Both the position numbers and the translations under genes were made by a program. DNA of 64,000 nucleotides, taken from positions 372,001 through 436,000 of the forward strand of contig JAHQRK010000024.1 of the NCBI GenBank assembly GCA_019828595.1, in the 5' to 3' direction. Of the stretch, positions 20,592 through 30,447 are shown one piece after another; the first letter of the stretch is position 1, and each line of letters starts with the position of its first letter. Under the pieces are notes generated by a model, which saw only the letters and a program-made list of their open reading frames with translations, did no database searches and was not told where the DNA came from. This DNA is from Aphanomyces cochlioides (Eukaryota; Oomycota; Saprolegniomycetes; Saprolegniales; Verrucalvaceae).

Positions 20592-21314
20592 CTAGGCAGT
20601 CTTCTCGCTGACCACCGCCTGGTCGTCGTCCAAGTTGTAGTCCAACCGGCTGCCATACAGGACTCCAATGCTGGTCGGTGTTCGCTGGAAAATGATCGCA
20701 GCTGACGTGAACGGAACCTCGCTGGCGACGATGGGTAAATGCTGAACCATGCGCAATCCTGGCAAGTCGACCGATTTGTACACGGTTGCCCATGATGTCA
20801 CTGCGGTTGATGTTCCTTGAAACATCCACGGGAACTTGCCAGAGCGTGCTCGACGGAAGCCATTCACAGCCAGAGATTCTCGAATCAGTGGCGGTGTGGC
20901 ATAATCTTCAGGTTGAAAACCCAGAATGGTCTCGTAATTGCCAGCAAGTTGCGACTCCACACCTTCCATTCGTCCTCGAATGTTCATAGCCATGAATCCA
21001 ACTTGGCAGCCACTTAATCGATACAGCCACGAGGTAACAATGTCGTTTGTCGACACGAATCCGACGACTGAGCTTTCTATGAGTCGTTTCTTTTCAGCCT
21101 CGATCCACCTTGCATTCATCGTTCGAACGACGATGCGATGTTTCCGGCCGCCAATCAAGTTGCCAGCCATGTTGAGCAGAATTTCATCAACGCCGCACCA
21201 TCATTGCCGCCTTTGATAGCTTCCTCGTACCTCGTTTCAAAGTCGGGAATTCGATGTGGATTCAAAGCTTCAATGGGAGAACTGGGATTCAGCATGCCGT
21301 AGAGGCGATAGTAA
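20592..21314 (-). pseudogene. AT-7 acyltransferase-like pseudogene, C-terminal part
   Basis: From the Harbinger 2 boundary the frame reads YYRLYGMLNPSSPIEAL, IPDFETRYEEAIKGGND, then shifts near 21180 (after AALMKF) into MAGNLIGGRKH, NARWIEAEKKRL, TNDIVTSWLYRLSGCQVG, GNYETILGFQPEDYAT and AAIIFQRTPTSIGVLYG, with the stop at 20592. The second-lobe half is nearly perfect, so decay is recent. Its N-terminal part is at 23804-24171; excising the transposon and one TAA copy rejoins the conserved YTYYRLYG region exactly. Confidence 0.8.
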
Positions 21315-21534
21315 TGGCGTGTTCGACCGAGAATCAGGATTCTGGGACGGAATCCACTTGGCCTGAATCGTGATTCTGGTTTGTGTGACTCTGGCCGGAC
21401 TTTCAGAATTAACCTGAAGCATGCGTCGAACACGAATTTAGTCCTCCAGCTTCTGCCCATTAAACTTCGATAAATACGTAGTTGAATTCAATTACTTCGA
21501 TGTGCTGTTGAAATGACTGACTCTGAATTGTGGA

Positions 21535-22230
21535 ATGGAAGACAAGAGTGCAGCAGTCTGGACGTCGGAGCTCGAGCTCCGTCTTATAGGAGCGTACAAA
21601 GATCAAGCGGCCAACGCAAAACATATCGCATCTGGTGCCAAGAACCTTCGAAAAGCTGGCTGGACTGCTGTTCTTGGTGCTTTCACTGGCACCTCAGTGA
21701 CCTCGACTGCTCAACTGCAGTCAAAGTGGAGATGTTTGAAAAATGATTGGGCTGACTACAGCTTTCTGCAAAACCTATCAGTCTATGGGAGTGGCCTCAG
21801 CGACGAACGTTGGTCCGAGCTTGATGCGTCTAGAGGAAAGCTGAAGCTATCGCGCTTTCGTGAAAAGGAATTTGTTCATTGGGAAGCAATGTCTGCCGTT
21901 ATTGGAGACACCATGGCGACTGGAGAAAATATAGCCTCGTTTTCTAGCCTAGGCTCAGCCGTCGATGATTCATCTGATGCCGAAGACATCGAACATGGCG
22001 ATTTATCAGCTGCGCGAAAAAGAGCGAAGATTTTGCATCAATTGAAAAAGAATAGAAAGCGAAAAGTCAATACGGAGGACCAAGACCGTACGAAAGAAGC
22101 ACGCTTGAAAGCTCTCGTCGACATTTCGAATTCTCTGGGAAGGTTGGTCCAGTTATACGCTGTGAAGCATAATTTGGAAAACCCTGTACTTGCAACAGCA
22201 AGACAAGATGACGATGTACATGAATTGTAA
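21535..22230 (+). CDS. Harbinger 2 Myb/SANT-like DNA-binding protein
   Basis: A 231-residue open frame starting MEDKSAAVWTSELELRLIG. The N-terminal 110 residues fit a Myb/SANT-like domain of the kind paired with Harbinger transposases: WTSELELRL, a Trp at KAGWTAVLGAF, QLQSKWRCLKNDW, then DASRGKLKLSRFREKEFVHW. The C-terminal half is acidic then basic (KRAKILHQLKKNRKRKV, a likely nuclear localisation signal) and ends in a helical segment. It would act with the transposase at element ends. It appears intact and lies tail-to-tail with the transposase gene. Confidence 0.75.
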   Translation: MEDKSAAVWTSELELRLIGAYKDQAANAKHIASGAKNLRKAGWTAVLGAFTGTSVTSTAQLQSKWRCLKNDWADYSFLQNLSVYGSGLSDERWSELDASRGKLKLSRFREKEFVHWEAMSAVIGDTMATGENIASFSSLGSAVDDSSDAEDIEHGDLSAARKRAKILHQLKKNRKRKVNTEDQDRTKEARLKALVDISNSLGRLVQLYAVKHNLENPVLATARQDDDVHEL

Positions 22231-22279
22231 GTCACGATGCTCTAATAGCTAGTGAAAATTCATTTTCATCTTTTTGACT

Positions 22280-23550
22280 CTAATCCCTTAAGTACAAGCA
22301 ATATGCATTCCACATATCATCAGCAATAGACTGGCGCCATCGTTTAGCTTCATGTTGGAGATTGTCTTCCATTTCATGCAGTTGGTTCAACGTGTTTGTG
22401 ATAGATGCATGCACGCTCGACTCATCGTCATCTTCATTTTCATCAAACACGTCGTCAAGCAGACTGTCAGGCTGATTGCAAGTAATGAAGTAATTGTGCA
22501 AAGCACAGCACGTATGTATAACTTAATTTGCCACCTTCAATTCGACTTCCATTGGTTTTGATAGAATAGTCCATCTACGCTTTAGCCATCCAAACGCTTG
22601 CTCGACAATAATGCGAGCTTTGGAATGCCTATAGTTGAATATTTCTTGAGGGTTTTGAGGCCACCCATTTTCATCGTTCGACCACTCTCGAAGATGGTAG
22701 CGTGTTGATCTGAATGGCGTGAGTACTCTAGTTGACAATGCATAACCAGCATCTCCCAAATAGAAAGAGTTGGGGGGGTGTATATCACTTGAGAACTCTT
22801 GGCAATGGGATAAGACAAAACTGTCACTCGCACAGCCTTCTGCACCGGGATATACAGCAAGAAAACTTCCATTCCAATCAACAATTCCTAATACATTCGT
22901 CGACGTATAGCCTTTTCTACGTTCGTTGTGTCATGTAATTTGTCATTGAGGACACACACGTACCGATTGCGATATATGTCGGCATATTCCTTGGCTACAA
23001 CAATCGGTACGTGTGTGCCATCGATGGCTCCAATGCATCCATGGAAAGCTGGTTCTTTCAAGAAAAATTGACGACTTGACGACCCTAGTCTCGAGCTCTC
23101 ATTAATGTTGGATCCATAAAATCCATTGTCAATCATTGCCTGCACGATGGCTTTCAATCCGATATGTCGATACTCGTGAATTGTAGAGTATGCTTGATCC
23201 AAAACGAACTGTTCTTGTGCACGAGCACTCGCTCCTGTGGCCATCCAATGAACTGCCACACACACCACACGCTTTGGACACAGTTGATGCCTGATGTATT
23301 TTGCACACATTCCCAACAATTCATTCAACTCGGAAGGCGACATGCGGAATGTGTCTCCAATGATGCGATCTCCACAATCCGTAAGTATTTGACTTTGGAG
23401 ATCTAAGAAGTCAACGTAGGACAAAGCTGGCCTGATAAATCGGGGTGTTGGTATCTTGCGATCGTCGATGTCATCTTCAGTGGTCATGGCAGCAGCCGCC
23501 GCTACCATACAAGATGCTAGCAGGACAATGTCGTCGTCTTGCTCGTCCAT
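22280..23550 (-). CDS. Harbinger 2 transposase (DDE_Tnp_4 type), probably spliced
   Basis: ATG at 23550 (MDEQDDDIVLLASCM) opens a helical N-terminal domain, then LKEPAFHGCIGAIDGTHVPI with the first catalytic Asp. The frame continues to NDKLHDTTNVEKA near 22890. Downstream pieces in other frames supply LGDAGYALSTRV (second Asp) and ARIIVEQAFGWLKRRW (Glu), and a last piece ending at 22280. Frame changes near 22930-22880 and 22510 are probably short introns, as in the host genes, but I did not resolve the splice sites. Complete catalytic triad; RNase-H-fold nuclease that cuts at the inverted ends. Confidence 0.7.
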
Positions 23551-23803
23551 CGGCTTGAATTGCTTGCGAAATATTGATCTCTATATTGTAATACTTCGAA
23601 TTATAATATTGTGAGGTTTCGTCATGGCTCGACATGGAGTTCATGGATGGAGGTATATTCCAAAAAACAGGATTCTGGCCAGAAACATGATTCAGTTGAT
23701 TCCAAATCGTGTTCGGACGAATGTTGATTCCATCGCCTAACCCCACTGGAATCCACTTTTGGGAGTCAGAATCATGTGAATCCACTTCATTCCGAACACG
23801 CCC

Positions 23804-24171
23804 TAAGTGTAGCCGTCGCCAAGTCCATGTGAAAAGGAAACAAACAGAGCACCTCATGTGTCCGATATCGTGTTCCAGTGAATTCGAAGCAGTGGTTCGT
23901 CCTTGTTTAGCTCGGCAGATCCACCATGCACTTCGAGCGGTGTGCAGAGCTTGACAATCTCGAGATCAGGCGATAAGTTTGGTACAATGGCGCGACCTGT
24001 GACCCAAGGGTTGGCTTGGACGATTGCATCAATTCGGCCTTGGAGCACCGCCCTCGTAGTGGCGTGGCAGTCCACGGCAGTGTTGTCTGTAGCGTAGAAA
24101 GTCACTGTGGAGATGGCTGGAGCGAGCATGGGCATCCACTCCATGCTAAGAAGACGCACGCTGGCCGACAT
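23804..24171 (-). pseudogene. AT-7 acyltransferase-like pseudogene, N-terminal part
   Basis: ATG at 24171 (MSASVRLLSMEWMPML) runs through ISTVTFYATDNTA, LQGRIDAIVQANPWVTGRA and RIHWNTISDT, then an in-frame TGA near 23854 where sisters have Gln or Ala, then GALFVSFSHGLGDGYT to the transposon. About 35 codons present in AT-6 between the PWVTGR block and the LSPDLEIVKLC block are missing. Premature stop, deletion and insertion together show the gene is dead. Confidence 0.8.
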
Positions 24172-24361
24172 TGCAGATCGACTCTCGTTGTGAAATGTCC
24201 GACTGCCCCATCACCTCCAAGCTGATCTGGAGCAAACAATTGTTCCATTCTGTTCGATGCGAATCATGTCAATGACACACCAAGATGGCGAAAAGCGGAG
24301 TTGAGTGATGCACCACACTTGGCAAACTAATCCATGGCACTGAAGCTAGCGACGGACAGGA

Positions 24362-25480
24362 CTATGCAGACGAATGGATTAACAAGTTGACAGGAACTCG
24401 GCTCCCATAAATCAAACCGATAGAGGACGCCGTGCGCTGAAAGATAATTGCGCTTGTAGTGACTGGAGTGTTCATGTCGGAAATCGGAATATGTTCGAGC
24501 ATTTTCCATCCATGGAAATCGGCTCGTTCGTACAAAGTAACCCACATCGACACGACTGTTGCAGCACCAGTAAACATCCATGGAAAGCTGCCAGAACGCA
24601 TGCGTCGCAAGCCATTCACTGCCAGGGATTCACGGATCAAAGCGGGTGTTGCATAGTCTTCACGTTGATATCCCAAAGTTGTCTCGTAATTGCCAGCCAT
24701 GTTGTTCCCAACGCCTTGGATCCTGCCACGCATTTTGATGGCCATCACACCAACTTTGCACCTACTTTTTTGCAAAACCAAGCAGTGATTTCGTCGAGAC
24801 ATAGCCTGTGGATGCCGTGGTTTTGCACTTGGCCTTCTCTTGCTCGATCCAGGCAGCATTGAATGTCCTCATGGCTGTCACTGGCGTCTGACCAAGCAAT
24901 ACATTGCCCAACATGTTACAAGCGAACGAAGGCCCTTTCAGAAAGGCCATGGTGTCGTTTCCGCCTTTAATAGCAGCTTCAGCTCGAACTTCAAAGTCAG
25001 CCAAGCGGTCCACAATCAAGGCTTGAACTGGTGTTCCAGCAGTCAGCATGCCATAAAGTCGGTAGTAAGTGCTGCCATCACCAAGCGAAAGGGAAAAGAA
25101 GAGCGCACCACGGGATTCCGAGATTGTGATCCAGGTGACACGAAACAATGGCAGATTCGTGTTCAGGACAGATAGACCGGGTTTCACCGCGAAGGGTGCA
25201 CACAGACTGACCAATTGTTCATATTTGAGATCTGAAGAGAGTTTTGGGGGAGTTCAACTTCTTCCACTTGAATCAAACTTGCAACGTCGGGATCGAATTG
25301 CAGCGTGAGTTTGGATCCAAGCCAGCTACACGTGAGTCTGCCACCAATCCAAGGGTTCGCTTCCACGATATATTGAACCCTGTCCTTCAGATGCGCCTTC
25401 GAATCACAGTGGAGATCTGGAGTGGATTCTGTAGCCTCATAGAATGTGATGGTTGAGATCGTCGGCCCGAGGAGAGAGTA
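24362..25480 (-). pseudogene. AT-8 acyltransferase-like pseudogene with damaged active site
   Basis: Pieces in three frames: GPTISTITFYEATES and ANPWIGGRLTCSWLGSKLTL, then VTWITISESRGALFFSLS, then directly GDGSTYYRLYGML. The bases for the His-Gly of HGxxDG are deleted, so the catalytic His is gone. The second lobe (VGVMAIKMRGRIQGVG, GNYETTLGYQREDYAT, FPWMFTGAATVVSMW, AIIFQRTASSIGLIYG) is in another frame after a shift near 24770. No ATG is in frame with the first lobe. Subgroup of AT-9. Confidence 0.8.
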
Positions 25481-26065
25481 CCATTCGAGACTGTGTCTTG
25501 TTTCATTGTCAGAAAAATTTCAAAGTGATGTACAAATCAAAGCGACCGAGTCTGTTGCATGCTCCTTGTCAAGGCACGATAGCATTCCTCGAGATCTCAC
25601 ACGATTCTTGACACTCTTCAACATTCCTCAGTCACTCCTGGAACAAATTTGTTCGCAGTCGGACCTGTTTTTTTCCACGAAACGTCGCTTTGTCGAAAGA
25701 CAAGTGATTCCAATCGAGATGCCGACGATTTTCTGTCTGCCTTCAACAGCAAATGACCAGGCTCATCAATGACCCCGACAATTCACCAGGCAAATGACCA
25801 TCGGCCATTCCTCGGCACAATGAAAAGTCCACACTTGAATAATTTCGGATGCCTTCCCGATTGCTACAGAATTGGCTTCGAGCTAGTGCTGAAACGCAGC
25901 CCCCAATCGTCGAACTCATGACCAACCTCCTTGCACTGATGACAACAGAGAATCCAATGTCCAAATAGCACTACGTCAAAGAAGGTTGATTTAGAAGATC
26001 ATCTGAGCAGCTTGAAACTTGCTCTACCACACCTTGTCTGACAAAATTGCATGTCCACGTAAGAT
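25481..26065. other. Spacer between AT-8 and AT-9
   Basis: Short open frames only and nothing recognisable. This should include promoter sequence of AT-8 ancestry. Confidence 0.4.
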
Positions 26066-26768
26066 TTACAAAGGGACTAACGCCTCATCCTTGTCCAAGT
26101 CGACGGGGGCTCGACTTCCATAAATTATACCGATAGAGGTGGCCGTGCGTTGAAAGATTATGGCGCCAGTTTGAAAGGAGGCTTCACTCCGACAATTGGG
26201 ACATGCTCCACCATGGCCCATCCAGCTAGGTTTGCTGGTTCATACAGAGTGACCCACGTCGACACGACTGTTGTCGCGCCAGTGAACATCCATGGAAACG
26301 CACCTGAGCGTACTCGTCGCAAGCCATTCACTGCCAATGATTCACGGATCAAAGCGGGTGTTGCATAGTCCTCACGCTGGTAGCCCAATGTGGTCTCGCA
26401 GTTCCCAGCCAAGTGATTGTCAACGTCTTGAATTCGACCACGAAAGTTGATGGCCATGAACGATCGTAATTGATCTCTGATGAGAGTTCGGGAAGCTCCA
26501 CCTCTTCCACTCGTATAGCACTTGGAGCATCAGGGTCAAAATGCAGCGTGAGATTCGAACCAAGCCAGCCACACGTGAGCCGTCCACCAAGCCAAGGGTT
26601 CGCTTCCACGATCGCCTGTTATCGATCATTGAGATACGCCTTGGTGGCATGGTGAAGATCTGCTGTGGATGTTGTTGCCTCGTAGAACGTGATGGTTGAG
26701 ATGGTCGGCCCGAGGAGAGAGAACCATGCAGACGAACTTCTTTCTTGTGACGTGACGACCAACAACAT
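26066..26768 (-). pseudogene. AT-9 acyltransferase-like pseudogene, middle deleted
   Basis: From about 26768 the frame reads MLLVVTSQERSSSAW, GPTISTITFYEATTST, HHATKAYLNDR, a stop, then VEANPWLGGRLTCGWLGSN and ELPELSSEINYDRS. It then jumps straight to FMAINFRGRIQDV, GNCETTLGYQREDYAT, FPWMFTGATTVVSTW and, in another frame, AIIFQRTATSIGIIYG, ending at TAA 26066-26068. About 150 codons, including the active site, are missing. Closest to AT-8. It is head-to-head with AT-10. Confidence 0.8.
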
Positions 26769-26799
26769 AGCGCTCATTGGCCAAAACGATGGGTACCAG

Positions 26800-27476
26800 C
26801 GTTGAACTCGTCCGCCAAGACGATGATGTTCTACCAAATTGGACCGGCAACCTCGTCAAGAAATGGACTCTCGTTGGCCCATGGCGTTGCTGATGGAAAC
26901 ACTTATTATCGTCTCTATGGCATGCTGACCGACACGACTCCAGCCGAAACCCTGACACCGATGAGATTCTCGGCGAAATTACAGGATACCGTGAAAGGCG
27001 GCAACGACACATTTGAATTCTTTTCATCGCTACCCTATGCAGTCAATAAGATCCCAACGATGGCTATTAGTTCAAATTCTCCATGCACACTTTCAACCCA
27101 GAGTGGATCGCCCGAAGAAGCCCAAGTACAAAGTCGAGTCGCCTGTTGCTCATGGACATGAATTGCCGTGGACGCGTTGACCACGTCAACAGCCACCTTG
27201 CTGGCAACTAGGAATCCCTTATTGGCTATCAACCCGAGGATTATGGGACCCCAGCTCTCATTTGCGAATCCTTGCCACGAATGGCTTGCGACGAGCATGC
27301 TCGGGCTTCCATGTGGAGAAACACCTCGTCCCTTGTTACCACTTGGATCACGATGTATGAGCCTGCAGATCTATCTACAGCTTTGTACCTGGGTGGACCA
27401 TGGTCGAACATCTTCCTGCTGTGGGTGGTAGCAATCCCTTCACTGGTACGGCTTTTTTCTTCCAGCGTACTCTGAC
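26800..27476 (+). pseudogene. AT-10 acyltransferase-like pseudogene
   Basis: First copy on the plus strand. It starts abruptly in the middle of the N-lobe and reads LSLAHGVADGNTYYRLYGML, ETLTPMRFSAKLQDTVKGGND and SSLPYAVNKIPTMAISS. It then loses frame in the linker (QSGSPEEAQVQS). Second-lobe blocks are recognisable only by mixing frames (MDMNCRGRVDHVN, ATSMLGLPC). No N-terminal third exists. Closely related to AT-11 and AT-1. Confidence 0.75.
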
Positions 27477-27593
27477 TATTGTCTGGGCCCGTTGCCAATT
27501 TACACATGTCATACATTTTGTAATATAAATATCAAGATCGTAGTGTTTGTGGAATCTAAAACGATTGGTATGTAGCTCACGACGCCCTCTATA

Positions 27594-29091
27594 TTTAGCC
27601 CATCAAACATTGACTGAGACTTCATTTTCAAGAAAGTTATGGAGAAAAGACATGAACTGAGTCCCGCTGAAAAGCGCTTAATCGTGAAATGCCATGATTA
27701 CTTCAAGTACAACAAGCCTCAATCAATACTTGGAAAACAACCAAGAGTGCGTACATGCGTTGCGAAATGCCTTGGCTTTGCCGAGTCAACCGTTGGCAAA
27801 GTCATAGCTGAATGGAACAAAAATAAAGACCCCTCGTTTAAACCCAGCTCCACTGTTCGCGGCCATAATCCTCGCTCGCCCGCTGAGTCGCTGTCAGCTG
27901 AGATACGACTGATAATCAAAGAGGCCAACGCTAAATGCTTACCGATTTCAGCCAAAATACTCTGTAACACGATTCAATCACTGCATGGAGTTACCGTCGC
28001 CGTCTGGACGATGCGAAAGGTGCTGAGACGCTTGGGTTTCTCGTTCCAAAAGGCCAAGCTCGCATTTATCTGGCTGAATCACCCCAAAATGTTGCGTATC
28101 GTACAACATACTTGCGCAAAAAGCTCGCCAATCGATCTGACAATAACGCGCCAATCTTGCCCGACGTCTACTTGGACGAATCTTATTGTAACCTGAACTA
28201 TTCTCCTGCCAAAAGGTGGGTCAACGAGACGAAGAAACGACTTACAAAGTCGGGAAAGGGACCGAGGATGTGTATTGTCGGTGCAGGGATTGTTCGCACC
28301 AATGGAAATGGCAATGTCGAGGGCGCCTGGGTGAATCGATCCATCGTCATGTGGCCTTCAACAAAACGCCCGAGTCTAAAGCGAAAAGGAAGAGGTAATG
28401 ACGACACAGAAGATGACTACCACGGGAATTTCAATTCTCAGTTGTTCGAGAAATGGTTCAAGCGACTGTGAGTCACATTGAAAGACACCTATGTCTCGTG
28501 TGTAATTCACATGGACGGAGCTAAATACCACAAGACAGTTTTGAGCCCGCAACTTACGGCCTAAGACGTCAAGGCAAAGATTGTATTGTGACTAGCCTCA
28601 CGTAGTATTGAGTATGACGAGAAGTTGTCCAAGCCGGAATTGCTCGATCTCGTGCGCCATAATCGTGAAGCTCCTTCGTACGCATGTCAAGTGATGGCCT
28701 CAAATCATGGACATACCCTTTTGTTCACACCGCCGTATCATCCCGATCTCCAACCCATCGAGGTTGTGTGGGGAATTGTCAAGAACAAAATCGCGATGCG
28801 CCCTTCGATGGACATGGCTGAGCTGGAGTCGCGCTTGAGGAAGAACTTCGACGATGTAAGGAGTTCCGACTGGCTTGGTGCTTATCGTAAAGCGCAATCT
28901 TTTGAGGACATGTACTTTCAAGGCGCCGAGGAAGCCCTTCTCGGAGATGAAGAGAGCGATGAGGATGCAGACCTTCTCGAGCCTTCCGAAAGTGAATAGC
29001 TTAAAACCCAATCAGTTATAACTCTATAAACTAATATATTTTTTTATTGGCTGATAAATTTGAATTTTGTCCAATTGATGGGCTTAAACTT
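27594..29091 (+). mobile_element. Tc1/mariner-superfamily element C (degenerate)
   Basis: A decayed DDE transposase gene lies between short inverted matches: TTTAGCCCATCAAACATTG at the left (near 27594) and the complement of TTTAAGCCCATCAATTGG at the right (near 29091). Boundaries are approximate, and no clean TA duplication could be fixed. It separates AT-10 from AT-11. Confidence 0.6.
27639..28999 (+). pseudogene. DDE_3-type transposase C (frameshift and stops)
   Basis: ATG at 27639 (MEKRHELSPAEKRLIVKC) opens a helix-turn-helix N-terminus, then VRRLGFSFQ-like sequence (MRKVLRRLGFSFQKAK). A frameshift near 28110 leads into PDVYLDESYCNLNYSP with the first Asp; IVGAGIVRTNGNG and a lysine-rich insert follow. 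The second Asp is in HMDGAKYHK (about 28510) after another frame change, and stops follow before TPPYHPDLQPIEVVWG with the Glu. An acidic C-terminus ends at 28999. The LDES/HMDGAKYH/QPIEVVW pattern fits the DDE_3 group of Tc1/mariner-like elements. Not functional. Confidence 0.75.
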
Positions 29092-29370
29092 CCCCTACCC
29101 CTACCTTGAGTGCAAATAATTCTCTCTTTTTTTCAAGTAAGAAGTTGAAACTGTTTTTTCACTATATTGACTTGCCATCACAAATACGACTTTACACGAA
29201 CTCTCAGCTTTTTTTATATTTTTTTGCTTGAAAAAAGGATGAGTGATCGATGAGAAATGACTCCTCAACTGATGTACATTCCCGACAATAGTATTGCCAT
29301 GATCTTGGACGCTCGTCGACCCCTCTCGAGCCCCGGTTGGTGCAAGAAGTTAGTCTTTTTGTTTTCATCA

Positions 29371-30235
29371 TGAATATATTCCCCACCAATGTTGACCATA
29401 ACGTTCGACAAGACTACCAGCGCCACTCACCATGCGACCAAAGTGTATATCCGACAGCGAGTCAATGGATATTGCACAAGCCATCACGCTCGAATTTACA
29501 TCCAAAACCTTCCGACATCGTCGTCGCAGAAGACCATCTGCGCGAAGTATCCCCCCAAAGTCATCGTCGAAGAAGCACATTTGCCAGAACTCTCGCCTCA
29601 ACTCGACTACGCCAAAGTCCTCGACGCTTGTATCCCTTATGAAGTATTGACTGGCACTGCGTTGATCAACAGCGACCATCCAGCCTTCCGCGTGACTTGG
29701 ATCAACATTTCCGATTCACTTGGCGCTTTGTTCTTCTCGTTGGCCCATGGTAGTGCTGATGGATATACTCATTATCGCCTCTATGGCATGCTGACCGCCA
29801 CGACCCCAATTGAAGCCCTGACGCCTACGAGATTCAAAAACTTTCCGAAGGGGATGAACGCCGCCGTCAAAGGTGGCAACGACGCGATACCATTGTTTTC
29901 GTCCATGCCATACGTATTCAACATGATCTCAACAATGATCGTCAGCCCAAGTCCTCAGTTCACCATGCACACTTTCAACCCAGAGTGGATTTCCATCCAT
30001 GTGGAGAAACACTTCAGCCATCGCGACGTCATGGATTACGCTGTACGAGCCAGCCGAGCTGCCAGGATGGAATATGGTCGAACATCTTCCTGCCGTAACC
30101 GGTAGCACGGCATTCACTGCCACCGCCGTCTTTTTCCAACGCACTCCAACCAGTATTGGCATGATCTTGAGAGCTCGAGTCGAACTGAATATGGACAATG
30201 AAGCCGCCGTGGCCCCTCCAGCTGCCACCAACTAG
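29371..30235 (+). pseudogene. AT-11 acyltransferase-like pseudogene
   Basis: A plus-strand copy. The frame beginning LTITFDKTTSATHHATK contains VEEAHLPELSPQLDYAK, VTWINISDSLGALFF, LAHGSADGYTHYRLYGML, TPTRFKNFPKGMNAAVKGGND and FTMHTFNPEWIS. There about 75 codons are missing and a frameshift near 30000 leads into MWRNTSAIATSWITLYE, ELPGWNMVEHLPAV and AVFFQRTPTSIGMIL, with the stop at 30235. The start region is also abnormal, lacking the ANPW block. The active-site His and Asp survive. It marks the right edge of the array. Confidence 0.8.
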
Positions 30236-30447
30236 GTATTAACACCTTGGAAACATTGGTTGTGGTTGTATTTGCCAGTAGCTGTCCTTCAGGTAGTAGT
30301 ACGATATGTAGCCAAAGAACATGACGAGAAGATGTTGCACATTGCCTTATGCTCATCTAATGATCATTGCGTGACCTGGTTAATGGGACGTCATATTTAC
30401 AATAGTATTCACACGTTTGAAATGTCTATCATCCTAGGTAGTTAATT

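Larger units (their letters stand above)
21315..23803. mobile_element. PIF/Harbinger-type transposon 2
   Basis: Ends TGGCGTGTTCG (left) and CGAACACGCCC (right) form short inverted repeats flanked by TAA at 21312-21314 and 23804-23806, the TWA-type target of this superfamily. Length 2,489 bp. It carries a Myb/SANT-like gene on plus and a DDE_Tnp_4-type transposase on minus, like element 1, but ends and proteins differ, so it is a separate lineage. Removing the element restores the AT-7 frame around the active site. Confidence 0.88.
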
